Positions 8,132 to 17,287 of a stretch of DNA of 64,000 nt are shown here, piece by piece (position 1 is the stretch's first letter; every line of letters begins with the position of its first letter). The translations under genes were made by a program, and so were the position numbers. The notes beneath the pieces were generated by a model. It did not search any database and was not told where the DNA came from. It worked only from the letters and a program-made list of their open reading frames with translations. The DNA is from JBBQNY01 sp038255255 (GTDB taxonomy: Bacteria; Pseudomonadota; Gammaproteobacteria; Xanthomonadales; Ahniellaceae), in contig JBBSLL010000010.1 in assembly GCA_038255255.1 (NCBI GenBank), forward strand, positions 10,484-74,483, in the 5' to 3' direction.

Positions 8132-8923
8132 CTAAAGCAGTGCGAACCGGTCCGCGTCCATCCACGCGGGAAAGCGTTCGCGATGCGCTTCGAGCGCTGC
8201 ACCGCCGAGATCCACCCGCGCGACCTGCGCCCGTGCGTCCAGCTCGATGAGCGGCTCGCCCTGGAAGTCGATCGCCGCGCTGTCGCCGGCGTAGTCGATC
8301 CCATTGCCGTCACGGCCGGTTCGATTGACGCCAACGGCGTAGCAGAGGTTCTCGACGGCCCTTGCCCGCAAAAGCGTCCGCCAGGGCGTCCTGCGCGCCT
8401 GCGGCCAGTTGGCCACGTACAGCACCAGGTCGAACGCCATGCGCCCGTCGTCCCCGCGCAGGTTCCGCGAAAACACCGGAAACCGCAGGTCATAGCAGAC
8501 CAGCGGGCAGATGCGCCAACCGCGCCACTCCACAATCAGCCGGTCCCGGCCAGCGGCGTATCGTTGGTGTTCGCCGGCCATGCGGAACAGGTGGCGCTTG
8601 TCGTATACCCCATCGAGACCGCTCGGCGTCGCCCACAGCAGTCGATTGAAGACCCGCTCCCCATCCCTGATCACGACGCTTCCGGTAATGGCCGCATCCA
8701 TTTCGCGCGCCAGGTCGAGCAACCAGGCGACGCTGGTGTCCTGCATCGTCTCGGCCTGTGCCACCGCATCGTTGCTGAATCCCGACGTGAAGGTCTCGGG
8801 CAGCACCACCAGGTCGACCTGTCCCCTCAAGGGCAGCACAAGGTTCCGGTAGTACTCCCGGTTTGCCTCGGGGTCGTGCCAGACCGTTTCGCCCTGGACG
8901 AGTGCGGTCCTCAAATCGCGCAT
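8132..8923 (-). CDS. Nitrilase-family omega-amidase (YafV-like)
   Basis: A 263-residue carbon-nitrogen hydrolase. The Glu-Lys-Cys triad is visible: Glu in VVLPETFTSGF, Lys in YDKRHLFRM, Cys in PLVCYDLRFPVF. YafV/Nit2-type omega-amidases hydrolyse alpha-ketoglutaramate and related alpha-keto-omega-amides produced when glutamine-dependent transaminases act. The next gene upstream is such a transaminase, and the two overlap by 13 nt, which supports a joint glutamine transaminase/omega-amidase role in keto-acid or methionine salvage. Confidence 0.9.
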   Translation of the reverse strand: MRDLRTALVQGETVWHDPEANREYYRNLVLPLRGQVDLVVLPETFTSGFSNDAVAQAETMQDTSVAWLLDLAREMDAAITGSVVIRDGERVFNRLLWATPSGLDGVYDKRHLFRMAGEHQRYAAGRDRLIVEWRGWRICPLVCYDLRFPVFSRNLRGDDGRMAFDLVLYVANWPQARRTPWRTLLRARAVENLCYAVGVNRTGRDGNGIDYAGDSAAIDFQGEPLIELDARAQVARVDLGGAALEAHRERFPAWMDADRFALL

Positions 8924-10059
8924 AGTTTCTCCGCGGCGGCTTCGAGCGTGGCATCGGACTTGGCAAAGCAGAATCGAACCAGCCGCTGCCCGACCGGCGC
9001 CGCAGCGTAGAACGCGGACAACGGTATCGCGGCGACCCCGACTTCACGCGTGAGCCATTCACAGAACTCCGTGTCTGCCTGCCCGCTGATTGCGCTGTAA
9101 TCGGCCAGTTGGAAGTACCCTCCAGGCACGGGCGGCAAACTGAACCTGGAGTCGGCCAGCAGTGCGCGGAAACGGTCGCGCTTGGCGGCATAAAAGGCGG
9201 GCAGCTCCTGGTCGTGTTCGGGGAGCGTGTCGAGCACTTCGGCAAACGCATACTGCGCCGGCGTAAAGGTGCAGAAGGTCAGGAACTGGTGCACCTTGCG
9301 AAACTCGGCGGTTAGCTCCGGTGGCGCAATGCAGTAACCCACCTTCCATCCGGTGCAGTGGTAAGTCTTGCCGAAACTCGACACGACGAACGACCGCGCA
9401 GCGAGCGAGGCGTGCGTGAGCGCGCTCTGGTGCGGAACCCCGTCGAAAATGATGTGTTCGTAAACTTCGTCCGACAGCACCAGCAGGTCGTGCTTTTCCG
9501 CGAGCGTAGAGAGCGCGTCGAGGTCGCTGCGGGCGATCACGGCGCCGGTCGGGTTGTGCGGCGAGTTGATCATGATGAGGCGCGTTCGCGGGGTAACCGC
9601 CGCGGCAACCCGGTCCCAGTCGATCGCGAAACCGGGCTCCTGCAGCGGTACGTGGACGGCGCGCCCCCCGGACAATTCGATGGCGGGTTCGTAACAGTCA
9701 TAGCAGGGGTCGAGCACGATGACTTCGTCGCCCGTCGAAACCACCGCCGCGACCGCCGCGAAGATCGCCTCGGTCGCACCGGACGTCACGGTGATGGCTG
9801 ATCCGGGATCGACCGAAACGCCGTAGCAGCGCGCGACTTTCCGCGCGATCGCTTCACGAAGCGGCGCAATGCCGGGCATCGGCGCGTACTGGTTGCGGCC
9901 CTCCGACATCGCCCGCGCGAGAGCTTCACGCAGCTGCGGCGGCCCGTCGAAGTCGGGAAATCCCTGGCCCAGGTTGACTGCGCCGTGCTGCGCCGCGAGC
10001 TGCGACATCACGGTGAATATGGTTGTGCCCACGCGCGGCAGTTTCGATTCGATCTGCAT
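8911..10059 (-). CDS. Fold-type I pyridoxal-phosphate aminotransferase (YbdL/methionine aminotransferase-like)
   Basis: A 382-residue class I/II aminotransferase. The N-terminal VNLGQGFPDFDGP motif, INSPHNPTGAV, and the PLP-binding Lys in SSFGKTYHCTGWKVG match YbdL and glutamine-phenylpyruvate transaminases. These enzymes move the amino group of methionine, glutamine or aromatic amino acids to 2-oxo acids. The 3' end overlaps the omega-amidase gene, so substrates such as glutamine would yield alpha-ketoglutaramate that the partner removes. ATG 10059 fits the usual family N-terminus. Confidence 0.9.
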   Translation of the reverse strand: MQIESKLPRVGTTIFTVMSQLAAQHGAVNLGQGFPDFDGPPQLREALARAMSEGRNQYAPMPGIAPLREAIARKVARCYGVSVDPGSAITVTSGATEAIFAAVAAVVSTGDEVIVLDPCYDCYEPAIELSGGRAVHVPLQEPGFAIDWDRVAAAVTPRTRLIMINSPHNPTGAVIARSDLDALSTLAEKHDLLVLSDEVYEHIIFDGVPHQSALTHASLAARSFVVSSFGKTYHCTGWKVGYCIAPPELTAEFRKVHQFLTFCTFTPAQYAFAEVLDTLPEHDQELPAFYAAKRDRFRALLADSRFSLPPVPGGYFQLADYSAISGQADTEFCEWLTREVGVAAIPLSAFYAAAPVGQRLVRFCFAKSDATLEAAAEKLCAI

Positions 10060-10104
10060 GTGTACCCGGAACTGGAAACCCGGCGCGATGCTACCGGATG
10101 GCCG

Positions 10105-11757
10105 TCAGCGCATCTTGGTGGTGCGCAGTGAGAGCAGGCTCGGCGGGGCGCGGAACTGTTCCGGCGATGCCAGGTGCCAGAACATCTTGAAGACCGCGTG
10201 GTCCGGCGTGCCATCGACAAGCTCGCCAGGCTGCACGAAGTGGTAGAGCGACGCCAGGGATCGCACTTCGTTTGCCGACATGCGCCGGATCACGTGTTCC
10301 GGACCCAGTTGATCAGGGTGATCCAGTCCGGCCGCCTCGAGGAGTTCATGCAACGCACGCATGGTGTTGCGGTGGTAGTTGGCCACGCGCGTCGCTTTGT
10401 CTTCCACCACCAGCGCGCGGTAACGCTTCGGGTCCTGTGTCGTCACGCCGGTCGGGCAGGTGCCGGTGTGGCAGGTCTGCGCCTGGATGCAGCCTACGGC
10501 GAACATGAAGGCGCGCGCAGCGTTGCACCAGTCCGCACCCAGCGCGATGGTGCGTGCGATATCGAACGCGGAAACCACCTTGCCCGCCGCTCCGATATGG
10601 ATGTGCCCGCGCAAGTTGAGCCCGACCAGTGTGTTGTGCACGAGCAGCAAGGCCTCGCGCAGCGGAGCGCCCACGTGGTCGATGAACTCGACTGGCGCGG
10701 CGCCCGTGCCCCCTTCAGCACCATCCACGACGATGAAGTCCGGCGTGATGCCCGTCGCCACCATGGCCTTGGCCACCGCGAACCACTCCCAGGGATGTCC
10801 GATGGCAATCTTGAAACCGACCGGCTTGCCGCCCGAAAGATCACGCAGCTTCGCGATGAATTCCATCATCTCGATGGGCGTCGAAAAGGCCGGATGCGAT
10901 GCCGGGGAAATACAGTCGGCACCCATGGGAATGCCGCGGGCGGCGGAGATTTCCTGAGACACCTTGGCGGCCGGCAAGACCCCGCCGTGGCCGGGCTTTG
11001 CACCCTGCGAAAGCTTGAGTTCGATCATCCGGACCTGGGGCAAACTGGCGTTGTCGCGGAAGCGTTCGGGGCTGAAGCTGCCATCGTCGTTGCGGCAGCC
11101 GAAGTAGCCACTGCCGACATTCCAGACCAGGTCGCCGCCCGGCTCCCGATGGAAGCGCGAAATCGACCCTTCACCGGTGTCGTGAAAAAATCCTCCGCGC
11201 TTGGCTCCCGTATTCAGGGCGAGAATGGCATTGGGCGAAAGCGCGCCATAGCTCATGGCCGAGATATTGAACACGCTGGAGGAGTAAGGCTGGGTGCAGT
11301 CCGGTCCGCCAATCTGGATCCGGAAGTCGTGACTCGGAATGTGGGTCGGCCGCATCGAATGGTTGATCCATTCATAGCCTGCCTGGTAGACCTGACCCAT
11401 CGTGCCGAATGGGCGCGTGTCCAGGGCGTTCTTGGAACGCTGATAGACGAGGTTGCGCTGCAGGCGGGAGAACGGGATCTCCTCGACGTCCGACTCGACG
11501 AAGTACTGGCGGATTTCCGGACGGATTTCCTCGAAGAAAAACCGGAAGTGCGAGAGCAAAGGGTAGTTGCGCCGGATCGACTGCCGGGTTTGCGTGACGT
11601 CGCGGATTCCGACGACGGTCAGGAAACCCGTGGCCAGGAAAAGCAGCACCCAGTGGGGAGCGCGATACCCCAGTGCGAGCAGTGTCGCGGTCCCCAGGAA
11701 TGCAACCACGACGACAACGAACGCCAGATAGCGCGTCGGCAAAATTTGCGCGGACAT
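10105..11757 (-). CDS. FMN-binding glutamate synthase family protein, membrane-anchored
   Basis: A 550-residue protein with two N-terminal hydrophobic segments (about residues 10-50), then the FMN/Fe-S domain found in the large subunit of glutamate synthase. Visible blocks are FNISAMSYGALSPNA, LSQGAKPGHGGVLPAAKVS, VDGAEGGTGAAP, and the Cys cluster CIQAQTCHTGTCPTG, which matches the 3Fe-4S ligand loop. It lacks the glutaminase domain, so it belongs to the stand-alone GltB-like (YerD-type) family whose reaction is unknown. ATG 11757 has a good AGGGGAGAAG ribosome-binding site. It is separated by 45 nt from the aminotransferase gene. Confidence 0.88.
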   Translation of the reverse strand: MSAQILPTRYLAFVVVVVAFLGTATLLALGYRAPHWVLLFLATGFLTVVGIRDVTQTRQSIRRNYPLLSHFRFFFEEIRPEIRQYFVESDVEEIPFSRLQRNLVYQRSKNALDTRPFGTMGQVYQAGYEWINHSMRPTHIPSHDFRIQIGGPDCTQPYSSSVFNISAMSYGALSPNAILALNTGAKRGGFFHDTGEGSISRFHREPGGDLVWNVGSGYFGCRNDDGSFSPERFRDNASLPQVRMIELKLSQGAKPGHGGVLPAAKVSQEISAARGIPMGADCISPASHPAFSTPIEMMEFIAKLRDLSGGKPVGFKIAIGHPWEWFAVAKAMVATGITPDFIVVDGAEGGTGAAPVEFIDHVGAPLREALLLVHNTLVGLNLRGHIHIGAAGKVVSAFDIARTIALGADWCNAARAFMFAVGCIQAQTCHTGTCPTGVTTQDPKRYRALVVEDKATRVANYHRNTMRALHELLEAAGLDHPDQLGPEHVIRRMSANEVRSLASLYHFVQPGELVDGTPDHAVFKMFWHLASPEQFRAPPSLLSLRTTKMR

Positions 11758-11824
11758 GTAACTTCTCCCCTGCTTATGGGGATTGTGCCATGCGAGCGCC
11801 GCGCCGACCGAATCCTGCACACGA

Positions 11825-11849
11825 AGAGGCCGCCTGTGCGGCGGCCTCT
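11825..11849 (-). terminator. Hairpin after the glycine-zipper gene
   Basis: A perfect 10-bp stem (11825-11834 with 11840-11849, loop TGTGC) lies 20 nt beyond the stop of the minus-strand gene at 11870. The following minus-strand sequence (TCGTGTG) is only weakly T-rich, so termination strength is uncertain. Confidence 0.5.
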
Positions 11850-11869
11850 GGTGTCTGGTGGAAACGGAA

Positions 11870-12316
11870 TCAGCGCATCACTTCACCGTAGCGGTTGACT
11901 CGCACGCTGCGACCGGGGTGGTAGGCGAGGCGTGTGCTGCGCACGTCACCCTGCCAGCGATAGTCCACGCGATAGGCGGTGGAGTCACAGCGATCGTGGC
12001 GCACCGAGCGACGATCGTTGTTCCGGTCGACCTTGCCACCGATCGCGGCGCCGGCCACTGCGCCACCCACCGTGGCCACTGCGCGACCCTTGCCACTGCC
12101 GATCTGGTTGCCGACGAGGCCGCCCACGATCGCGCCCACGATCTTTCCATCAGTATCGCTGTCGCGTTCCCGCGTTTCGTAGCGACATTCGTTGTTGCCG
12201 ACCTGCGTTACCCGCACCACATCGGCGTAATTCGCAGCGCTGACAGCCATTGGAGCTGCCGCCATGGCAATGGCCGCAGCCAGGACGCGCATGTTTCGAT
12301 TAAACGTCGTGCTCAT
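11870..12316 (-). CDS. Glycine-zipper 2TM-domain exported protein
   Basis: A 148-residue exported protein. The signal peptide ends near AVSAANY (about residue 28). A glycine-zipper stretch, IVGAIVGGLVGNQIGSGKGR, continues into GGAVAGAAIGGKV, and a basic Arg-rich C-terminus contains VDYRWQGDVR. The family includes Rickettsia 17-kDa-antigen-like and SlyB-like envelope proteins, but no lipobox Cys is present, so it is probably periplasmic or inserted through the zipper. The precise role is unknown. Two other glycine-zipper proteins occur in the window (21251-21730 and 22335-22820). Confidence 0.82.
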   Translation of the reverse strand: MSTTFNRNMRVLAAAIAMAAAPMAVSAANYADVVRVTQVGNNECRYETRERDSDTDGKIVGAIVGGLVGNQIGSGKGRAVATVGGAVAGAAIGGKVDRNNDRRSVRHDRCDSTAYRVDYRWQGDVRSTRLAYHPGRSVRVNRYGEVMR

Positions 12317-12402
12317 GTCCGTGCTCCTGCATGTCAGGCGAGGTGCCTGCATTTCACGCAGCGCATTTCAACAGTACGGGTCTGAACGTCGGGGTAGCGC
12401 AT

Positions 12403-13296
12403 TCACTTCCGTTCATCGGGCGGTTCTATCTGGATGAACGGAATGGCACCCGCTGTCACACCCGGTAACTTTCCGTCCCATTTCTCGATGGCGCGAAGTT
12501 GCGCCTCGACGCGCCGGAGTTCGATCAGCTCCGGGGAGATCACCTCGCGCTGGAGCCTCAGGGCCATCGCCTGGGCCTCGGCGTTCAACTTCTGCGATTC
12601 TGCTTCCGCCCTTGCCTGTGCGATGCGCTGCTCCGCCTCCACCTTGATGCGCTCGAGGTCGCGCTCCGCCTTGAGTTTCTGCTGTTCGGCCACGGTCTTC
12701 GCTTCGATGGCGTGCGCAAAGCTCTCGGAGAAGTGGAAATTGGTGATCGCGAATTCGTCGACGATGATGTCGTGCCGCATCAGCCTGACGCTCAGCAAGT
12801 TACGGATTGCCTCGGCGACTTCAGGGCGTTTCGACACGAGCTGTTCGGCTGTGTAGCGGGCCGTGATCGCCTTCATCGCTTCCTGCACCGCCGGATCGAT
12901 GATGCGCGGTGCGATGTTCTCGAAAGGTCCGAGTTCGCGATACACCTTGACCACCTTGGTCGGATCGATGTGATAGTTGAGCGCCACTTGCGTGGTCACG
13001 CGCTGCAGGTCACGCGAGGCTGCATCCCCGTCGGTGACGGATTTCTCGACGAGGATCGGCATCTTGTAGATGCGCTGCGCCATCGGCAGGACGAAATGTA
13101 TGCCTTCGGTCAATGGCGGCTCGGAGGCCTTGCCGAAAGTCAGCTTCACCCCACGGAAGCCGTTCGGGACGATGGCGAACGGCTTGAACACGATCGCGGC
13201 GACCAGGATCGCCACACCGATGATCAGCGAACCCCACAGGCTGCGCTTGCCTGCGGTGCCGGGTATGCGAGGGCGGGCCGAGAATACGTTGGACAT
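12403..13296 (-). CDS. Prohibitin-like SPFH/Band 7 membrane protein
   Basis: A 297-residue protein with one N-terminal membrane anchor (about residues 20-42) followed by an SPFH/prohibitin domain. Family features include FAIVPNGFRGVKLTFGK, DLQRVTTQVALNYHID, and the long Glu/Lys/Ala-rich helix around VAEQQKLKAERDLERIKVEA. SPFH proteins form large ring-like membrane scaffolds; bacterial members often modulate FtsH or organise membrane domains. There is no adjacent hflK/hflC partner or NfeD protease, so it is closest to stand-alone prohibitin homologues. Confidence 0.88.
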   Translation of the reverse strand: MSNVFSARPRIPGTAGKRSLWGSLIIGVAILVAAIVFKPFAIVPNGFRGVKLTFGKASEPPLTEGIHFVLPMAQRIYKMPILVEKSVTDGDAASRDLQRVTTQVALNYHIDPTKVVKVYRELGPFENIAPRIIDPAVQEAMKAITARYTAEQLVSKRPEVAEAIRNLLSVRLMRHDIIVDEFAITNFHFSESFAHAIEAKTVAEQQKLKAERDLERIKVEAEQRIAQARAEAESQKLNAEAQAMALRLQREVISPELIELRRVEAQLRAIEKWDGKLPGVTAGAIPFIQIEPPDERK

Positions 13297-13361
13297 GGAT
13301 CATTCCCCTGTGCGGTCGTGGCATTCTATTCCGCGCAGGCGCCCCCACCCGAGAGTCTTGA

Positions 13362-14699
13362 ATGGCGGCAGTGAACGAAGTTTCGACTGACGCGCCACTC
13401 GTCGCCGAGGAGGCCCGCCTGCGCCCTGTCGTGGGTCGCGGCGCACTCGCCGCTTCCATCGTCAACGTCATCGTGGGGGGCGGCATCTTCGTCCTGCCAG
13501 CAGCCGTGGCAGGCCACATCGGGGGCCTGGCGCCGATCGCCTACCTTCTCGGCGCGCTCGTCATCGTGCCGGTCGCCGTGTGCTTCGCCCTTTCGGGCCG
13601 CCGCGTATTGACCACTGGCGGTCCTTACGCGTACGCGGAGAATGCATTCGGGCCGTTCGCCGGGTTCCTTGCCGGGATCATGATGTGGCTCGGCAACGTC
13701 ACCGCAAGTGCCGGCGTGGCCGTGGCGATGTACGGACAGTTGTCGCGGCTCTGGCCCGGTCTCGCGACGCCGGTCGCACGCGCCACGATCCTGAGCACCG
13801 TGTTCGCGCTCCTGTTCCTGCTCAACGCCCGCGGCATGCGCCTTGGGATGCGGGCGATCGTGACGCTGGCGGTCCTCAAACTCACGCCCCTGGTGCTCCT
13901 GGTCGCGATCGGGATCTGGTTCATCGATCCTTCGCAGGTGCTTCCCGCGCAACAGGCAGTCGACCCGGGTGCACTTGGCGCTGCGCTGGTGCTGGTCATG
14001 TTCGCCTACTCGGGCATGGAAACCGCACTCACTCCTGCCGCCGAAATGCGCGACGCACGCCGCGATCTACCGACGGCGACTCTCTGGGCTACCGCTTTCG
14101 TGGTCGTGCTCTATTTCGGCCTGCAGGCCGTGGCCCAGGGCCTGCTCGGGCCATCGCTCGCCGGGGATGCCTCGCCGCTTGCCAGTGCAGCAGCCCGCCT
14201 GCATCCTGCTGCCGGCACGGCACTGCTTGTCACCGCCGCCATCTCGATGCTGGGATTCCTGCAGGGCAACCTGGTCGGAACGTCGCGACTTATCTTTGCG
14301 CTGGCACGCGATCGGCAACTCCCTGCGAGGCTCGCGCATGTCTCGCGCGGCACCGCCGTGCCTGTCGCGGCGCTTGCGGCTCACTCCCTCGTCGCATGGG
14401 GACTCGCGATGCTGGGCAGCTTCGGCACCCTCGCCCTGCTCTCCGGCGGCGCCAACTGCCTGCTCTATGCGATGGTGGCGCTGTCGGCCTGGCGGCTGGC
14501 GCGGCGCGACCCAGCCGCGTCACGGGGCCATCGGGCCCTCGAAAACATTGCGCCCCCTTTCGCCTTCTTTGCGCTGTGCGCCATTGCCGCGACGCTTGGC
14601 GCCACCGAATGGTGGGTGCTGCTCGCCAGCATCGCGGCCATCAGCGTGGTGTACGCGCTCGGCAGGATGGTGCGCGGCCGCGACCCGGTTCCCAAGTAA
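13362..14699 (+). CDS. APC superfamily amino-acid permease
   Basis: A 445-residue polytopic inner-membrane protein with about twelve hydrophobic segments. The first helix carries the APC signature IVNVIVGGGIFVLPAAVAG, and VMFAYSGMETALTPAAEMRDARRDLP matches the conserved helix 6/loop region that contacts substrate. It probably imports or exchanges an amino acid; the sequence does not reveal which. It is divergent from the prohibitin-like gene (65 nt between starts), and a small membrane-protein gene follows 33 nt downstream. Confidence 0.88.
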   Translation: MAAVNEVSTDAPLVAEEARLRPVVGRGALAASIVNVIVGGGIFVLPAAVAGHIGGLAPIAYLLGALVIVPVAVCFALSGRRVLTTGGPYAYAENAFGPFAGFLAGIMMWLGNVTASAGVAVAMYGQLSRLWPGLATPVARATILSTVFALLFLLNARGMRLGMRAIVTLAVLKLTPLVLLVAIGIWFIDPSQVLPAQQAVDPGALGAALVLVMFAYSGMETALTPAAEMRDARRDLPTATLWATAFVVVLYFGLQAVAQGLLGPSLAGDASPLASAAARLHPAAGTALLVTAAISMLGFLQGNLVGTSRLIFALARDRQLPARLAHVSRGTAVPVAALAAHSLVAWGLAMLGSFGTLALLSGGANCLLYAMVALSAWRLARRDPAASRGHRALENIAPPFAFFALCAIAATLGATEWWVLLASIAAISVVYALGRMVRGRDPVPK

Positions 14700-14732
14700 C
14701 GTGCTTCGCCTTCCACCCGCAGCGGAACTCCA

Positions 14733-14969
14733 ATGAACCCCATCGCCCTCGTGCTCGCATTTGCCCGACGCCTGCGGTTTCCGCAGTTGTTCGTGCTGGT
14801 GGCCGCCCTGTTCATCGCCGACGTGATCGTGCCGGATGTCATTCCCTTCATCGACGAAATACTGCTCGGGCTCGCGACGCTGCTGCTGGGCAGCTGGAAG
14901 GAGAAACGCGAGACACTGTACGAGAACGAACGAACGCCTCGCAGCCGTGCGCGATCGGCGCCGCGCTGA
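14733..14969 (+). CDS. Small conserved membrane protein (DUF6116-like)
   Basis: A 78-residue protein with a short amphipathic N-terminus (ALVLAFARRLRFPQLF), one strongly hydrophobic segment (VLVAALFIADVIVPDVIPF), a second hydrophobic stretch (DEILLGLATLLLGSW) and a basic tail. The pattern RLRFPQLF..ALFIADV..PDVIPFIDEILLGLATLLL matches a small family I know from Xanthomonadaceae, annotated as DUF6116; that name is from memory. The function is unknown. It sits between a permease and mgtE and is probably co-transcribed with them. Confidence 0.75.
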   Translation: MNPIALVLAFARRLRFPQLFVLVAALFIADVIVPDVIPFIDEILLGLATLLLGSWKEKRETLYENERTPRSRARSAPR

Positions 14970-15059
14970 CCGTGGCGCAGTGCTGGTGCGGAGCTCCGCT
15001 ACGGGACTGAAAGGGCGTCGCGCAGGCAGCGGGTCAATCCAACCGGGGAACGTTTCGCC

Positions 15060-16262
15060 ATGATCGACACTCGGGGCTTGCGTCCCCATCTTCGCGATCT
15101 CGATCCAGAAGGCGCCGCGGACGCCGTGGAAGCGCTGTCCGACGAGGCGGCCTCCGAAGCCCTGTCGCAGATGAATCCCGCACAGGCGGTCGAAGTCGTC
15201 GATCGGCTTACGCCGGCACACCAGAACCGGCTCTCCCGGATCGCCGATGCGCGCCAGGGCTCCGGCGACTGGGCAAGCAACCTTCGCTATGAGGAAGGCA
15301 CCGTCGGCCGCCTCATGCAGCGACCGATCTCGGCGTTCCCCGCGACCACTCCCCTTGCCGACCTGGTTGAGCAACTCCGGTCGCTGGTGGAGAACCGACT
15401 CATCACCTACATCTATAGCCTCGATCCGGACAACCGCCTCGCTGGAGTGAGCACTTTCCGCGATCTGCTTTTTGCACCAGACGACGCCGTTCTCGGATCG
15501 GTTGCCATCCCGAATCCCTTTTTCCTCCGGCCCGAAGCCGACCAGTTCGACGCGATGCGTGAAGTCGTTGCCCGGCACTACCCCGAATATCCGGTGTGCA
15601 ACGAATCGGGCCGGCTCATCGGCGTCGTCCGGGGCCAGCACCTGTTCGAGCAGCAGGCTTTCGAGATCAGCGCCCAGGCCGGCACGATGGTGGGCGTCGA
15701 GAAGGAAGAACGCATCGCGACGCCGTGGCAGCGCAGCCTCAAGTCGCGCCACCCGTGGCTGCAACTCAACCTGGTCACCGCGTTTCTCGCCGCCGCGGTG
15801 GTCGGCGTGTTCCAGGAGTCCATCAACGAGATCGTGCTGCTCGCCGTGTTCCTGCCGGTGCTCGCTGGACAATGCGGCAACACCGGCTGCCAGGCGCTGG
15901 CCGTCACCCTGCGCGGCATGACGCTCGGGGACTATCGCAAAGGAGGCGCGGGCGGGGTGTTGCGCAAGGAAGCGCTACTCGGACTGATCAACGGCAGCCT
16001 TACCGGGCTCGTTGCCGGAGCCGGCATGTTTTTCATGGCCCAGTCACAGGGCCGGACAGACGCATGGATCCTGGCGTTGATCACGTGGCTGGCCATGTTG
16101 ACATCCTGCATGTTGAGCGGCATCGCCGGCGCCGGAGTGCCCATCGTCATGCAGCGCGTCGGGGCGGACCCCGCAACCGCCTCGAGCATCTTCCTGACCA
16201 CGGCTACCGACGTGGTCAGCATGGGCGTGTTCCTCACGCTCGCGACCTGGTGGTTGCTCTGA
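15060..16262 (+). CDS. mgtE: MgtE-type magnesium transporter
   Basis: MgtE is a homodimeric Mg2+-gated Mg2+ channel. Here a short N-domain (about residues 1-75) is followed by a CBS pair (about residues 85-205; GRLMQRPISAFPATTPLADLVEQL and FLRPEADQFDAMREVV) and a five-helix membrane domain. The conserved pore segment reads VFLPVLAGQCGNTGCQALAVTLRG. The N-domain is shorter than in the ~450-residue Thermus protein, so Mg2+ sensing may rest more on the CBS part. The strong similarity of the membrane domain makes the call secure. Confidence 0.92.
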   Translation: MIDTRGLRPHLRDLDPEGAADAVEALSDEAASEALSQMNPAQAVEVVDRLTPAHQNRLSRIADARQGSGDWASNLRYEEGTVGRLMQRPISAFPATTPLADLVEQLRSLVENRLITYIYSLDPDNRLAGVSTFRDLLFAPDDAVLGSVAIPNPFFLRPEADQFDAMREVVARHYPEYPVCNESGRLIGVVRGQHLFEQQAFEISAQAGTMVGVEKEERIATPWQRSLKSRHPWLQLNLVTAFLAAAVVGVFQESINEIVLLAVFLPVLAGQCGNTGCQALAVTLRGMTLGDYRKGGAGGVLRKEALLGLINGSLTGLVAGAGMFFMAQSQGRTDAWILALITWLAMLTSCMLSGIAGAGVPIVMQRVGADPATASSIFLTTATDVVSMGVFLTLATWWLL

Positions 16263-16341
16263 CTGAAGCTGACGCGGCATCCATGGTCGAGATCACCGCC
16301 ACGCGCAACCGTTGCTCGCGCAGGGTCGCGGCCCTGTCCGC

Positions 16342-17187
16342 TCAGCGCGTAACGAATTCATCCCTGAACTCGGGGCGCAGCCATTGCGCAAACACGCCTG
16401 CCGGCACCTCCGCGACCAGTGTCCCCTCCGCATACGACGCGACCTGGTAAGGCGCAAAGACGAACTTGAGGGCGTTGATCTTCCCTGAATCTCCCACCAC
16501 GGGTTCGGCCAGTCGGTAGTTCGCTGCGCTCGGCTCCGCGCCACTCCTGATTTCGTCGCGCATCGACGCGCGCGCAGCGGCGTCCGCGGCGGCGCCGGAT
16601 GCTGAAGCCTGCGCGATCCGCTGGGTGAGGAGTATTTCGCGTGCATAGGTGCTGATCGCACGCAGCGCAGCGTCGGCGCCGTCGTCGGTAAACAGCTGGT
16701 CCGGCCGCAGCGGCCGCGCCTGGCTGGTCGAATAAAGCAGCCGCTCGACAATGGGCAGGGGATGAGCCCCGCCCGAATAGATGGAACCGTCACCCGCAAT
16801 GCAGCGCAGGCCCGATGTGCCGGCACACGGGCTGAATTCGAGTTCGAGCGTCCACCGCTCTGCGTCTGCCGCAGCACTCGCACCCTGCACGAACTCCTGC
16901 AGGTGATGGTCGGCGAGTCCGCGCACCGCCGCCTCGAGGCCCGGATCCGACGTGAGTGATTCCGACCAGCGCACCCGGTACTCGTATCGATCCGTCGACT
17001 CGGAACGATTGTTGGATCCGCTGTCGGACGATGGCGCATCGGCCTCGGCGCCCCCGGCGGGAATCGATGCATCGGGCGCGACCTGTCCGGACGCTTCCGA
17101 TTGCGCCGCAGGCGGCGCCTCGCCTTCGCAGGCAAGCAAGGACAGGGCAAGCAGGCAAACCAAAGCTATCGACGCTATGCGGGACAT
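16342..17187 (-). CDS. DUF3298/RsiV-like lipoprotein
   Basis: A 281-residue lipoprotein with signal peptide IASIALVCLLALSLLAC, a Ser/Gly/Asp-rich linker (about residues 25-65), then a domain with YEYRVRW.. near its start and the hallmark YSGGAHPLPIVERLLYSTS plus PLRPDQLF. This is the DUF3298 (RsiV-like) pattern also seen in lysozyme-binding anti-sigma factors, but there is no sigma-factor gene next to it. A role in envelope sensing or peptidoglycan-hydrolase binding is only a possibility. ATG 17187 was chosen for the compact signal peptide; an in-frame GTG lies at 17196. Confidence 0.75.
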   Translation of the reverse strand: MSRIASIALVCLLALSLLACEGEAPPAAQSEASGQVAPDASIPAGGAEADAPSSDSGSNNRSESTDRYEYRVRWSESLTSDPGLEAAVRGLADHHLQEFVQGASAAADAERWTLELEFSPCAGTSGLRCIAGDGSIYSGGAHPLPIVERLLYSTSQARPLRPDQLFTDDGADAALRAISTYAREILLTQRIAQASASGAAADAAARASMRDEIRSGAEPSAANYRLAEPVVGDSGKINALKFVFAPYQVASYAEGTLVAEVPAGVFAQWLRPEFRDEFVTR

Positions 17188-17287
17188 GGGGGGCACCGGC
17201 GACTCGAGAGCCGCGATTGTGCACCAAGCGGCTCCGCTGCATTCCAGACGCCTTGCCCCTGTCCGGGTGTCGCAGCATGCTGCCGGG

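Noticed and set aside
10174..11898. 574-residue plus-strand frame
   Set aside because: Antisense to the glutamate-synthase-like gene; rich in Arg/His with no domain, a common shadow in GC-rich DNA.
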